Shown piece after piece: positions 28,432 to 37,510 of a stretch of 64,000 nt of DNA (the first letter of the stretch is position 1; the number at the start of each line of letters is the position of its first letter). The DNA is from Planctomycetota bacterium. Its GTDB lineage: Bacteria > Planctomycetota > J058. The DNA is taken from the NCBI GenBank assembly GCA_023954375.1, contig JAMLIC010000040.1, positions 16,283 to 80,282 of the forward strand, read 5' to 3'. The position numbers and the translations under genes were made by a program. The notes below the pieces were generated by a model. That model made no database searches, had not been told where the DNA came from, and saw only the letters and a program-made list of their open reading frames with translations.

Positions 28432-29022
28432 ATGGCCGAGCAGCTGCACAAGATCGCGATCAAGAAGGTCCTCGGGCCGATCAACGCCGGCACGGCGGTG
28501 CTGCTCGGCAACGACGAGAAGACCTTCGTCATGTTCATCGGCACCTACGAGGGGGCGGCGATCCTCCGCGAGCTGAACGACGAGACGCCGCCGCGGCCGA
28601 TGACCCACGACCTGCTCAGCTACGTGCTGTCGGGCTTCGACATCACGGTCAAGCAGATCGTGATCTCGGACATCGTCGACAACACCTTCTGCGCGACGCT
28701 CGTCCTCGAGCAGCGGTGCATCGGCCCCAACGCCGAGTGGAGCGGCAAGCGCAACGAGGTGCGCATCGACGCGCGCCCCTCGGACTGCCTCGTCCTGGCG
28801 CTGAAGGAGAAGGTCGAGATCTGGGCGACCACGTCGGTGCTGGAGAAGGTGCACGACATCTCCGAGGGCGTGCAGTTCGGCGGGCTCCAGGGCGCCAAGC
28901 CGGCGGGGCCGTTCGGGCTCAAGGAGCTGGACCTGAGCGGGCTCAAGGACCAGCTCGAGAGCTTCAACATCGACGACATGCTGGAGAAGGACCCCGAGGA
29001 CGCCGAGGAGGACGACGAGTAG
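28432..29022 (+). CDS. Bifunctional nuclease / DUF151 family protein
   Basis: 196 aa. The first 140 residues are the BFN/DUF151 domain: FVMFIGTYEGAAILRELN, then PRPMTHDLLSYVLSGFDITV and EVRIDARPSDCLVLALKEK. Family members were described as nucleases in plants; the bacterial role is uncertain. The C-terminal 50 residues are an acidic, probably disordered or helical tail (LKDQLESFNIDDMLEKDP). The start at ATG 28432 (AEQLHKIAIKK) is the best match to the family. An ATG at 28387 overlapping the ridA stop would add 15 residues and allow translational coupling. Cytosolic. Confidence 0.85.
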   Translation: MAEQLHKIAIKKVLGPINAGTAVLLGNDEKTFVMFIGTYEGAAILRELNDETPPRPMTHDLLSYVLSGFDITVKQIVISDIVDNTFCATLVLEQRCIGPNAEWSGKRNEVRIDARPSDCLVLALKEKVEIWATTSVLEKVHDISEGVQFGGLQGAKPAGPFGLKELDLSGLKDQLESFNIDDMLEKDPEDAEEDDE

Positions 29023-29056
29023 CCGGCGCGTCGGTCCCATCGGCGATCATGTCGCC

Positions 29057-29869
29057 ATGAGCGACGACCTCCTCGACCCCGCGGCCGAGCTGGCCTGGAT
29101 CGCCGCGCAGGCGCGCGGCCAGCTCGAGCTCGACCGCCTGCTTGGCGTGCCCGCCGCCCTCGTGCCGACGCTGCCCGCCCTGGCCCCCGCGCCCCGGCCG
29201 GTCGCCGCTCCGCTGGCGACGGCGACCCCGACCGCCCCGACCGCGCCCGCCCCGCCGGGGGACGAGGACCCGGCCGCCCTCGCCGCCCGGCGCCGCGACG
29301 CCGAGGCGCGGCTCGACGCGCTCGCGCGGCGCATGGCCGGGTGCACGAAGTGCCGCCTGAGCGAGGGGCGCAACCAGCTCGTGTTCGGGCAGGGCGACGC
29401 GGCGGCCGAGGTCGCCTTCGTCGGCGAGGGGCCGGGCTACCACGAGGACCAGGAGGGGCTGGCCTTCGTCGGCAAGGCGGGCGAGCTCTTGACGAAGATG
29501 ATCAAGGCCATGGGCCTCGAGCGCGACGAGGTGTTCATCGCCAACGTCGTGAAGTGCCGCCCGCCCGGCAACCGGACCCCCGCGCCCGACGAGATGGGCA
29601 CGTGCCTCCCGTTCCTGCAGGAGCAGCTGGAGATCGTCCGGCCGAAGGTGATCTGCGCCCTCGGCAAGACCGCCGCCGTCGGCCTCGGGCTGATCGCCCC
29701 CGACGAGGCGCTCGGGCGCAGCCGCGGCCGCTTCCGCGACTGGCGCGGCACGCCGGTCATGATCACCTACCACCCGGCCTACCTGCTGCGGACCCCGGCC
29801 GACAAGCGGAAGGCCTGGGAGGACCTGCAGCAGCTGTTCCCGCTCATCGCGCGCCGCCGGGCGACCTGA
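29057..29869 (+). CDS. Uracil-DNA glycosylase, family 4 type (Fe-S)
   Basis: 270 aa. Family-4 uracil-DNA glycosylases remove uracil from DNA and hold a 4Fe-4S cluster. Cysteines for it are present in GCTKCRLSEGRNQLVFG and later in VKCRPPGNRTP and GTCLPFL. The catalytic loop reads FVGEGPGYHEDQEGLAFVG; the minor-groove and His motif is VMITYHPAYLLR. An N-terminal extension of about 80 residues, rich in Ala, Pro and Thr, precedes the domain and is likely a flexible linker, a common arrangement in larger members. Start at the ATG at 29057. The gene is last in a run of plus-strand genes (25.4-29.9 kb) before a 312-bp gap. Confidence 0.92.
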   Translation: MSDDLLDPAAELAWIAAQARGQLELDRLLGVPAALVPTLPALAPAPRPVAAPLATATPTAPTAPAPPGDEDPAALAARRRDAEARLDALARRMAGCTKCRLSEGRNQLVFGQGDAAAEVAFVGEGPGYHEDQEGLAFVGKAGELLTKMIKAMGLERDEVFIANVVKCRPPGNRTPAPDEMGTCLPFLQEQLEIVRPKVICALGKTAAVGLGLIAPDEALGRSRGRFRDWRGTPVMITYHPAYLLRTPADKRKAWEDLQQLFPLIARRRAT

Positions 29870-30074
29870 CCGGTCGGCAGAGACAGGCCGATGACACCCT
29901 CCACACACGCGCAGGACGCTCGTGTGGCCATTGGTTACGTCGTCGTGCGCGTGTCATCGGGCCCCCGACGGGGTCTCATCCGATGCGCGCGTCGAGGCGG
30001 ACCGTCGGGAGGGGCCCTTGGGCCTAGCGGCCACGGCTCAAGCAGTTAGGCGACGTCTTCAGCCGCAGAGCGGC
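29870..30074. other. Intergenic region before the pilus cluster promoter
   Basis: The 312-bp gap between the UDG gene and pilM holds no credible gene. Its second half is promoter and leader. Around 29985-30032 there are short imperfect inverted repeats with little consistent pattern. No tRNA or known riboswitch is recognised. Confidence 0.4.
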
Positions 30075-30103
30075 TTGACACGCAAAGGGCCTCCCTCTAG
30101 AAT
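30075..30103 (+). promoter_or_regulatory. Strong sigma70-type promoter of the pilM operon
   Basis: A perfect TTGACA at 30075-30080 and TAGAAT at 30098-30103 are spaced by exactly 17 bp. Transcription would start near 30110, leaving a leader of about 70 nt. This is the best consensus promoter in the window. Confidence 0.8.
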
Positions 30104-30181
30104 CCCCGCCTGCCTCGTAAACCCTTTGGGCACTTGGATCTCTGGGCGCCGAGCTGAGCCTACGGCACCACGGGGGACGCT

Positions 30182-32068
30182 ATGGCTGCCGTCTGGGGCA
30201 TAGACATCGGGAAGGCGGCCCTGAAGGCCGTCAAGCTGCGCCGGACCAAGGAAGGGCTGGAGATCAAGGCGGTCGAGCACATCGCCTATCCGGCCGAGGA
30301 CGATGAGGAGCAGAAGAGCGAGCACGTCAACGACGCGCTCCGCCAGTTCCTCATCAAGCACAAGATCGGCTCCGACCAGGTGGTCGTGGCGATCGCCGGC
30401 CTGCACGCCTTCAGCCGCTTCATCAAGCTGCCGCCCGTCGACGGGACCAAGCTCACGCAGATGGTCCGCATGGAGGCGCAGCAGCAGATCCCCTTCCCGA
30501 TCGCCGAGGTCAACTGGGACTGGGTGAAGATCGACCGGGAGTACGCGCCCGGGGAGGAGGTCGAGGTCGGGATCTTCGCCTCGCGCTCGGAGCTGATCGA
30601 CGGCTTCCTGCGCGACCTGCGCGAGGTGAACGCCGCGCCCGACGTGGTGACGATCGCCCCGCTCGCCGTCTACAACTTCGTCCGCTACAACCGCGAGGCG
30701 GAGGAGGGCGCGACGATCATCCTCGACATCGGGTCGGAGCACACCGACCTGGTGATCATGGACGGCGAGCGCTTCTGGATCCGCAACCTGCGCATCGCGG
30801 GCAACGACATCACCAAGGCGCTGGCGGAGCGGTTCAAGGTCCCCTTCGCCGAGGCGGAGAAGCTCAAGCGGCAGGCGTCGAAGAGCGAGCAGTCGCGGAA
30901 GATCTTCAGCGCCATGGAGTCGGTGCTGAAGGACCTCGTGGGCGAGGTGCACCGCTCGGTCGGCTTCTTCAAGAGCCAGGCGGACGACCTCGACGTCAAG
31001 CGCATGGTCCTGCTCGGCGACGGCGCCAAGCTGAAGAACGCGACGAAGTACCTCTCGGAGCAGCTCGGCTACGACGTCGAGCGCGTGCAGCAGCTCGAGC
31101 AGGACAAGTTCATCATCGACCCCGAGGTCGACGTCGACGTCCTGAAGAGCCACCTGCTGGGCTTCGGCGTCGCGTTCGGCCTGGCGATCCAGGGCGTGGG
31201 CCTCGCGCGGTGCGCGATCGACCTCGCCCCCGAGGACGTCAAGATCAACTCGCAGCTGCGCACCAAGGCGCCCTTCGCCCTGGCCGCGGCCGCCTGCGCC
31301 TGGGGCGCGCTGGCGCTCGGGCACGTGGCGTGGTCGAGCGCGACGGACAAGGTGAACAAGACCGTCGCCTCGGCCACGGCGCTGAGCCGCTTCCAGGAGG
31401 TGCAGAACCAGGCCGCGGCGGTGAAGGACGTGAGCGCCATCGAGGCGCAGGCCGTGCCGCTGACCGAGCTCGGGCAGGGGCGCACGTTCATGCTCGAGCT
31501 GATGAACGCCCTCAACGACGTCCTGCCCAGGGAGAACGCCCGCATCCCCGACATCCCGGCCGACTGGGGCGAGCTCGAGGGGCCGCAGCAGCTCCAGCGC
31601 TACCGGGCGGCGCTCGAGCGCGAGAAGACCCACGAGCAGAAGCTCTGGCTGCTCGAGATGAACGTCACCGAGCGCTCGGAGGAGGTCGTCGACGCCATGG
31701 GCATGCCCGTGGCCTCGAAGGGGCCCGCGCGCAAGTTCTTCCGGGTCGAGCTCCTGGTGGCCAAGGCGCTGCCGCAGGGCAAGCAGGACTTCGCCATCCG
31801 CGACGAGATCCGCGCCGAGTTCGTCGGCCCGCTGATCGCGCGCCTGAGCGGGGCGCCCTTCTTCCTCCGCGACGGCGAGCGCACCCCGGCGGCCTACGGC
31901 GAGGCCTCGGTCGGCACGCTCACCCGCCTCTACGGGCTGAACCCCGACAAGCTCACCGAGCCGGTCGGCCGCAACCAGTCCTTCCCCTGCATCATGGTGC
32001 CGATCAAGTTCGAGGTCGGGCTGCCCAAGGCCGCCCCGCCGCCCCCGCCGCCCGCGGAGGAGGAGTAG
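30182..32068 (+). CDS. pilM: PilM-like pilus assembly ATPase fused to a PilN-like membrane segment
   Basis: 628 aa. Residues 1-345 have the actin-like PilM fold: VWGIDIGKAALKAVKLR (phosphate 1), LPPVDGTKLTQMVRMEAQQQIPFP, TIILDIGSEHTDLVIM (phosphate 2), and LLGDGAKLKN (adenosine). A hydrophobic segment near 363-383 (APFALAAAACAWGALALG) and a coiled periplasmic C-terminus follow, as in PilN. In type IV pili PilM is cytosolic and binds the tail of separate PilN; here both appear in one chain. It ends in a Pro-run and EEE. GGGGGA lies 5 nt before the ATG. Next gene begins 2 bp after the stop. Similar to Amuc_1101 in arrangement. Confidence 0.88.
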   Translation: MAAVWGIDIGKAALKAVKLRRTKEGLEIKAVEHIAYPAEDDEEQKSEHVNDALRQFLIKHKIGSDQVVVAIAGLHAFSRFIKLPPVDGTKLTQMVRMEAQQQIPFPIAEVNWDWVKIDREYAPGEEVEVGIFASRSELIDGFLRDLREVNAAPDVVTIAPLAVYNFVRYNREAEEGATIILDIGSEHTDLVIMDGERFWIRNLRIAGNDITKALAERFKVPFAEAEKLKRQASKSEQSRKIFSAMESVLKDLVGEVHRSVGFFKSQADDLDVKRMVLLGDGAKLKNATKYLSEQLGYDVERVQQLEQDKFIIDPEVDVDVLKSHLLGFGVAFGLAIQGVGLARCAIDLAPEDVKINSQLRTKAPFALAAAACAWGALALGHVAWSSATDKVNKTVASATALSRFQEVQNQAAAVKDVSAIEAQAVPLTELGQGRTFMLELMNALNDVLPRENARIPDIPADWGELEGPQQLQRYRAALEREKTHEQKLWLLEMNVTERSEEVVDAMGMPVASKGPARKFFRVELLVAKALPQGKQDFAIRDEIRAEFVGPLIARLSGAPFFLRDGERTPAAYGEASVGTLTRLYGLNPDKLTEPVGRNQSFPCIMVPIKFEVGLPKAAPPPPPPAEEE

Positions 32069-32070
32069 CC

Positions 32071-33096
32071 ATGGCCGCGGTCGACCCCAAGGAGCTCATC
32101 CTCCGCAACAAGGTCCTCGTCGGCGCGTACGCCCTGGCGATCGTGCCGATCGTCCTGTGGTTCGTGGTCGTCGCGGGGGTGCAGGACGACTACACCAAGG
32201 CCACCGGGAAGCTGCGGAGCTCGGCGACCGCCGCGCAGCGGATGGCGCGGAACATCTCCAGCGGGAACGCCGAGGAGCCCGTCTACACCGACGGCGACGT
32301 GGAGGCGCTGAAGCAGCGGCAGGCGCTCTACGCGCGGGAGCTCGCGAAGCTCGTCGAGGTCGTCGACAAGGCGGACGTCGAGCTCGAGCGCTGGTTCGAG
32401 GTCTTCACGGAGACGCCGACGGCGGCCGACTACATCACCGAGTGGAACAAGCAGGTCGGCCTGCTCTCGGAGAAGTACAAGGCGGTCGTCACCGGCCCCG
32501 ACGGCGCGGTGAACGTCTACAACGAGCCCCCGACCGGTCAGGCCCTGCGGATGTTCCAGAAGCGCTTCTGGATCCAGGAGGCGATCCTGGAGGCGCTGAA
32601 CCAGGCCCAGGCCGGCAACACGGGCGCGTCCGTGCGGCTGGCCCAGAAGATCGACTTCCCCACGCCGGCGCTCGATCGCCCGGGTGAGGCGCCGCGCGCG
32701 GTGGAGCGCATCCCGGCGCGGGTCACGATCTCGTGCCCCTTCCCGCGCCTCCCCCTGGTCATCCGCGAGCTCCTGGCGCGCAAGATCCCCATGCGGGTGT
32801 CGGGCGTGCGCGTGGTGAAGGAGCCGTTCAGCTACGAGTCGACCGACCCGCGCTTCGCGCACTACGCCGAGACGCGGCCCGGCCGCTTCTCGGTCGACGG
32901 GCGCGAGCACGTGTTCCCGCAGGACGCCTACACCGCGACGCTCACCGGCAAGGGGGCCTTCGTGAGCCAGGAGCACTGGATCCCGGAGCCGCCGGTGAGG
33001 ATCGAGCTGTCGGTCGAGACCTACGACATCAACCCCGCGGGGCTGCCCAAGCCGGCGGCGCCCGAGCCGGACGCCGACACCGCCGAGGAGGAGTGA
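32071..33096 (+). CDS. PilO/Amuc_1100-like membrane protein
   Basis: 341 aa. A short cytosolic start, one membrane helix (residues about 16-34, VLVGAYALAIVPIVLWFVVV), a coiled-coil region (ALKQRQALYARELAKLVEVV), and a C-terminal alpha/beta domain (ARVTISCPFPRLPLVIRELL). This plan fits PilO and the related Amuc_1100. PilN/PilO dimers form the periplasmic alignment complex between the inner-membrane motor and the secretin. The ATG at 32071 follows the pilM stop by 2 bp, with GGAGGAG just upstream, so the genes are tightly co-translated. The assignment rests on topology and position more than on sequence identity. Confidence 0.65.
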   Translation: MAAVDPKELILRNKVLVGAYALAIVPIVLWFVVVAGVQDDYTKATGKLRSSATAAQRMARNISSGNAEEPVYTDGDVEALKQRQALYARELAKLVEVVDKADVELERWFEVFTETPTAADYITEWNKQVGLLSEKYKAVVTGPDGAVNVYNEPPTGQALRMFQKRFWIQEAILEALNQAQAGNTGASVRLAQKIDFPTPALDRPGEAPRAVERIPARVTISCPFPRLPLVIRELLARKIPMRVSGVRVVKEPFSYESTDPRFAHYAETRPGRFSVDGREHVFPQDAYTATLTGKGAFVSQEHWIPEPPVRIELSVETYDINPAGLPKPAAPEPDADTAEEE

Positions 33097-33099
33097 GCC

Positions 33100-34131
33100 A
33101 TGGACCCGAAGCTGCTCGCCCTCAAGGTCTTCGATAAGGTCGTCCTCGCCGGGTTCGCCGTGTGGCTGGTCGTGGCCGCCATGGGCATGGTCAAGCAGCC
33201 GCCCGAGCTGGGGCTGAAGGACCAGCTCGACAAGGACCTGCGCTCGATCGGCGAGCACATGAAGGGCACGACCGTCGCGGCCGCCGCCGACCCGGGCTGG
33301 CGCGCGAAGCTCGAGGGCCAGCTCGGCCCCGGGACCGTGCCCGCGGGCAAGGCGGCGCCGACGTGGGTCTTCCACCGTCGGCCCGGCTTCCTGCACAACA
33401 TCTTCGTCGAGCGCGTCACCTTCCGCTGCAAGCACGGGGCGCCGACCGACCTGTCGGCGGACGCCTCGCAGCGGGGGCAGGTGGTCGTGCGCTGGAAGCC
33501 GTCGCTCGAGAACGAGTACGTGCTGTGCACGTTCGAGCTCATGAGGCGGACGGGCGAGACCGGCGACTGGAGCGTGATCTACACGGCCGGGCCGGGCACG
33601 ACCGAGTTCATCGACACGAAGGTCGCCCCGCGGACGGCCTACTTCTACAAGGTGCTCTCGGTCGCCGAGCCCGACCAGGAGGCCGCCGTGGTGCAGCGCC
33701 ACGGCCTCAAGCTCAAGCCGGAGGAGACCCGGCTCGAGAGCGGCGAGTTCGGGCCGGTCCGCACGCAGCGCGACATCTACGTCCTCCCGCAGTCGGTCAC
33801 GCCGGTGACGGAGGACGACATCATCCGCGACCCGAACGCCAGGGCGACCGCGCAGGTGCGCGTCTACAAGTGGGACCCGGAGACCTCGACCTTCCAGAAC
33901 CAGGTGTTCAACGTGCGGATGGAGCAGCCGATCGGCGAGAAGAAGAAGCTCCGCGGGGGCCGCGAGTTCGACTTCACCACGGGCGCGGTGCTCGACGACG
34001 TGCGCCACGAGTTCCGGCCGCACCCGACCATCCCCGACCACCAGCAGAAGGTCGGCGTGATCCGCATCCGCTTCGCGGACGGTTCGAGCGAGGAGTTCAA
34101 CGACAAGGACAAGCCGCCCGAGCTGCAGTAG
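33100..34131 (+). CDS. Membrane-anchored protein with a fibronectin-III-like domain (pilus cluster)
   Basis: 343 aa from the ATG at 33100, 3 bp after the previous stop. One N-terminal membrane helix (VVLAGFAVWLVVAAMGMV, residues about 12-29). Residues about 120-200 resemble a fibronectin type III domain (QVVVRWKPSLENEYVLCTFEL and TEFIDTKVAPRTAYFYKVLSV); the C-terminal third is beta-rich (TAQVRVYKWDPETSTFQNQV). In type IV pilus operons the gene after pilO is often pilP, a lipoprotein that docks to the secretin; this protein sits in that place but is not clearly PilP. A hairpin terminator follows. Confidence 0.65.
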   Translation: MDPKLLALKVFDKVVLAGFAVWLVVAAMGMVKQPPELGLKDQLDKDLRSIGEHMKGTTVAAAADPGWRAKLEGQLGPGTVPAGKAAPTWVFHRRPGFLHNIFVERVTFRCKHGAPTDLSADASQRGQVVVRWKPSLENEYVLCTFELMRRTGETGDWSVIYTAGPGTTEFIDTKVAPRTAYFYKVLSVAEPDQEAAVVQRHGLKLKPEETRLESGEFGPVRTQRDIYVLPQSVTPVTEDDIIRDPNARATAQVRVYKWDPETSTFQNQVFNVRMEQPIGEKKKLRGGREFDFTTGAVLDDVRHEFRPHPTIPDHQQKVGVIRIRFADGSSEEFNDKDKPPELQ

Positions 34132-34159
34132 GCGCGCCGGACGGTCTTCGTCGATGCGA

Positions 34160-34184
34160 GCGGGGAGGCCTCGGGCCTCCCCGC
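34160..34184 (+). terminator. Hairpin terminator after the pilM operon
   Basis: An 11-bp stem (GCGGGGAGGCC/GGCCTCCCCGC) with a 3-nt TCG loop lies 28 bp after the last stop of the pilM operon. No T-run follows, which is common in very GC-rich genomes. Confidence 0.55.
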
Positions 34185-34200
34185 GCGCGTGTACTCACTC

Positions 34201-34305
34201 ACCACGGAGGACATGGAGGAGAGACGGAGGAGCGGCAGGGACCTCGCCTCGAGTCCCTCTCGGTCCTCTCCATCTCTTCTCGGTGTCCTCCGTGTCCTCC
34301 GTGGT
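34201..34305. repeat. Long imperfect hairpin element A
   Basis: ACCACGGAGGACATGGAG at 34201 pairs with CTCCGTGTCCTCCGTGGT at 34288-34305 with one mismatch, and the inside (GGGAC...GTCCC and flanks) is also partly self-complementary, so about 105 nt could fold as one long hairpin. A related element lies at 44724-44800, also just after an operon. The shared core is CGGAGGnCACGGAG with its complement. This looks like a dispersed intergenic repeat family. Confidence 0.6.
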
Positions 34306-34413
34306 CGATGGTCCGCCGCTCCGTCGCAAGCGCATGGAACGCAGCCTCTTACGCAGTCATCTGCAAGTCACGGCGTCGTCATCGGCCCCGGCGCGCACTT
34401 CACGCCTAAACGC

Positions 34414-34442
34414 TTGGCCTGCCAGAGGCAACGTGCTACATT
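34414..34442 (+). promoter_or_regulatory. Promoter of the secretin gene
   Basis: TTGGCC at 34414-34419 and TACATT at 34437-34442 are spaced by 17 bp, giving a leader of about 85 nt. The -35 matches the consensus at only four of six positions, so confidence is moderate. Confidence 0.55.
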
Positions 34443-34533
34443 GCGCCCCCAGTCGACGCGCCCCGCGCGCGCGACGTGTCGGGCGGGTTCGCGCACCCGA
34501 TCGACCACACGGGATCCGAAAGAGGCTGCTTCC

Positions 34534-37227
34534 ATGCGGTTCAAGGGCACCTACTCCCACGTGCTCGCCCTCCTGCCGCTGCTCGCCCTGGCGGGCTGCG
34601 CGGGCGAGGGCCAGCGGCCCGACGACGCGCCGCCGCCGGCGGCGCCCGCCGACCAGGCGCGCGCGCCGAAGGACGACGCGGCGGCGCCTGCCCCGGCGGG
34701 TCGGCCGGCCGACGCCCCGCAGGCGCTGAGCCCGCCGCCCGACGAGCGGCCCGGCCAGCGCGGCGGCGGCGCCGGCGGCGACCCGCGCCTGGGCGACCTC
34801 GCCCGCGAGATGGAGCTCCAGGACCAGGAGAAGACCGCCCTCGCGGAGAACTACTTCCGCACGGGCAAGAACCTGTTCCAGCAGCTCCGCTACCGCGAGG
34901 CGGCCGCCAACCTGCAGCGCGCCCACGCCCTGAACCCGAACCACGCCGACGCGCAGGCGCTGCTCGACCGCGCGCGCTGGATCCTCGGCGACCGCAAGGC
35001 CGAGTACCGCGACGCCGTGCGCGAGCTCGTCGACGAGCGCCTGGCGAAGATCGACCAGGCCCGCGTGGAGATGGAGCGCATCTTCAACGAGGGCGAGCTG
35101 CTCATGCAGCGCCAGCGCTACGAGGAGGCGCAGGAGCGCTTCGCGCGCGTCCTCGAGGCGATCAAGTGGTTCCCCTACGACATCGACCGCCAGGGCTTCC
35201 GCGCCCGCGCCGAGGGGCGCATCGCCGACGCGCGCCGCCTCGGCCAGGAGCAGGAGCGGCGTCGCCGCCAGATGCTCCAGGAGGCCGCCCGCCAGGCCGC
35301 GGAGCACGAGAAGGCGAACAGCCGCCGCTTCGTCGAGGCCACGCTGAAGGCGCTGCTCGAGGACGCCAAGGAGGCGCTGCGCGTCGGCAAGTACGACAAG
35401 TGCGAGCGCCTCTGCAACGACATCCTCGAGCGGCGGCCCGACCACGGCGAGGCGGCGCAGCTGCGCGCCGAGGCGATCAACCAGCGCCACCGCGAGACGA
35501 TCAACCGCACCTACCGCGACAAGGTCGAGCACTGGCGCCGGCAGTTCGAGTGGGTCGAGTCGTCGGCGATCCCCTTCCAGCCGATCTTCCAGTTCCCCGG
35601 CAAGGACGAGTGGCTCGAGATCGCCTCGCGCGACACGCCGCTCTCCGAGCTCCTCGCGCGCCGCCGCGGCGGTCCGTCGGAGGAGGTGCTCGAGATCAGC
35701 CGCCGGCTCGAGTCGCAGCAGATCACGCTCAACTTCGAGCAGCAGGCGTTCGGCGAGGCCATCGACTTCCTGCGCGACATCACCGGCCTGAACTACGTGC
35801 TCACGGGCGACGCGCAGGAGCTGGTCGAGAACGAGAACGTCACGGTCAGCCTGCGCCTGCGCAACATCACGCTGAAGAACGCGCTCAGCCTGATCCTGGC
35901 CTCGCACGACTCGCTCACCTACCGGATCGAAGCGAACGTGATCAAGATCGGCACGAAGTCCGACCAGGAGGAGGAGCTCCACCTGGTCTTCTACGACGTG
36001 ACCGAGATCGTCAGCACGCCCCCCGACTTCCCCGCCCCCGAGCTCGGCCTGAACCTCGCCCGCGGCGGCGGCGGCGGCGGCGCCGGCGGCGCGGCCGGCG
36101 GCGTCCTCTCGTTCGGCAACGACGAGGATGAGGCGACGGGCGGCCTCGACGCCGACAAGCTCGTCGAGATCATCGAGGACAAGCTGGGCGAGGACGACGA
36201 CTCGGGCTCGGTCGAGTTCTCGGCCGGGATCCTGATCGTGCGCAAGCCCCTTGCCTCGCACGAGAAGATCGTCAAGCTCCTGGACGCGCTCCGCCGGACC
36301 GTCGGCGTCATGGTCACGGTCGAGGCCAAGTTCATCCAGGTGCAGGACAACTACCTCGAGCACATCGGCATCGACCTGTTCAACCAGAACGTGATCACGA
36401 ACGCGGCCGGCCAGGTCGTCGACACGTTCGGCCAGATCGCGAACCCGCGCGGCGTGGGCAGCCAGCCCATGCAGGTCGGCTACAACTACACCGACGCGCA
36501 GGGCCAGTCGAACTTCCGCGCCGGCATGCTGAACACCCTGTCGTCGCTGGCGCCGGCCGGCCTGCCGTTCAACATCTCGCCCGAGGGCGGGATCGCGCTC
36601 CAGTACAACTTCCTCGACCGCTTCCAGATCCAGGCCATGCTCGAGGCCGTGCGCAAGACGCAGAAGGCCAAGCTGGTCAACGCGCCGCGCCTCACCGTCT
36701 TCAACGGCCAGCGCTCGCACGTGCTGAGCATCAACCAGCGCGCCTACATCCAGGACGTCGAGGTCAACCAGACCGGCGTGATCCCGGTCCTCAACCCGGT
36801 GATCGGCATCCTCAACACCGGCGCGATCCTCGAGGTCCGGCCCACGGTCAGCCACGACCGGCGCTACGTGACCCTCGAGGTCAAGCCGACGCTCGCGACC
36901 GAGCTCCCGCCGCGCATCCCCGCCCCGGTCACCCTGGCCGGCGGCTTCACGTCGATCCCGATCGAGCTCCCGGTCATCACGATCCAGAAGCTGCGCTCGA
37001 CGATCACGGTCCCCGACGGCGGCACGGTCCTCCTCGGCGGCCTGAAGAACTTCGACGAGTTCGAGGGCGAGGCCGGGATCCCGCTCGCCATGCGGATCCC
37101 GATCCTCAACAACCTGTTCCGCCGGCAGGCGTTCCACAAGCTGAAGGCCAGCCTGGTCGTCCTCCTCAAGGCCGACATCACCATCATCCGCGAGGAGGAG
37201 CAGAACCTCTTCGGGACCGGTCGCTGA
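34534..37227 (+). CDS. Lipoprotein secretin (PilQ/GspD/Amuc_1098-like)
   Basis: 897 aa from the ATG at 34534. Signal peptide with lipobox LALAGC, then a Pro/Ala-rich stretch. Residues about 90-290 carry TPR-like and coiled helices (ALAENYFRTGKNLFQQLRYR). An STN/N0-type domain near 385-475 (FGEAIDFLRDITGLNYVL) is followed by a Gly-rich loop and an N1-like domain (GVMVTVEAKFIQVQDNYLEH). The secretin core ends with ITVPDGGTVLLGGLKN and GIPLAMRIPILNNLFRR near 830-875, the hallmark of outer-membrane secretin pores. It would form the channel used by the PilM/PilO-type proteins encoded just upstream. It has its own promoter. Confidence 0.93.
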   Translation: MRFKGTYSHVLALLPLLALAGCAGEGQRPDDAPPPAAPADQARAPKDDAAAPAPAGRPADAPQALSPPPDERPGQRGGGAGGDPRLGDLAREMELQDQEKTALAENYFRTGKNLFQQLRYREAAANLQRAHALNPNHADAQALLDRARWILGDRKAEYRDAVRELVDERLAKIDQARVEMERIFNEGELLMQRQRYEEAQERFARVLEAIKWFPYDIDRQGFRARAEGRIADARRLGQEQERRRRQMLQEAARQAAEHEKANSRRFVEATLKALLEDAKEALRVGKYDKCERLCNDILERRPDHGEAAQLRAEAINQRHRETINRTYRDKVEHWRRQFEWVESSAIPFQPIFQFPGKDEWLEIASRDTPLSELLARRRGGPSEEVLEISRRLESQQITLNFEQQAFGEAIDFLRDITGLNYVLTGDAQELVENENVTVSLRLRNITLKNALSLILASHDSLTYRIEANVIKIGTKSDQEEELHLVFYDVTEIVSTPPDFPAPELGLNLARGGGGGGAGGAAGGVLSFGNDEDEATGGLDADKLVEIIEDKLGEDDDSGSVEFSAGILIVRKPLASHEKIVKLLDALRRTVGVMVTVEAKFIQVQDNYLEHIGIDLFNQNVITNAAGQVVDTFGQIANPRGVGSQPMQVGYNYTDAQGQSNFRAGMLNTLSSLAPAGLPFNISPEGGIALQYNFLDRFQIQAMLEAVRKTQKAKLVNAPRLTVFNGQRSHVLSINQRAYIQDVEVNQTGVIPVLNPVIGILNTGAILEVRPTVSHDRRYVTLEVKPTLATELPPRIPAPVTLAGGFTSIPIELPVITIQKLRSTITVPDGGTVLLGGLKNFDEFEGEAGIPLAMRIPILNNLFRRQAFHKLKASLVVLLKADITIIREEEQNLFGTGR

Positions 37228-37510
37228 GCGCTCCCCGCCCCGGCGGGGATGCAGCGGCTCCGGGGGCGGTAGTCCTCGGCGCGCGGATCATGTAAGCTCG
37301 GCCCCCCGGCCGCCGGGGCCGCCGTGAGGCGGCCCACGCACGGCCTGGGGGGCGAGAGTCCGACGCGCGCCCCGGCGCGCGTCGCCGTTTCCAAGGACCT
37401 CGGGAGGGGCGGTCGGGCCGGAGTCGGCGGCAGGACGGGGGTCACCCCCTCCGGCGCCGCGGTTCCGGACCCGGGTGGAACTCCCGGACGGAGTGACGGG
37501 TGTACGCCGC
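37228..37510. other. Intergenic region before the large TPR gene
   Basis: 283 bp with no credible gene. A TAAGCT hexamer at 37293 with a poor -35 (TAGTCC at 37270, 17 bp spacing) is the only promoter-like pair, giving a leader of about 200 nt. GC-rich segments could fold but no known riboswitch is recognised. Confidence 0.35.

Noticed and set aside
29870..30181. tRNA or riboswitch in the 312-bp gap
   Set aside because: No cloverleaf with a T-arm GTTCnA-type loop and no recognisable riboswitch core; only the promoter is clear.
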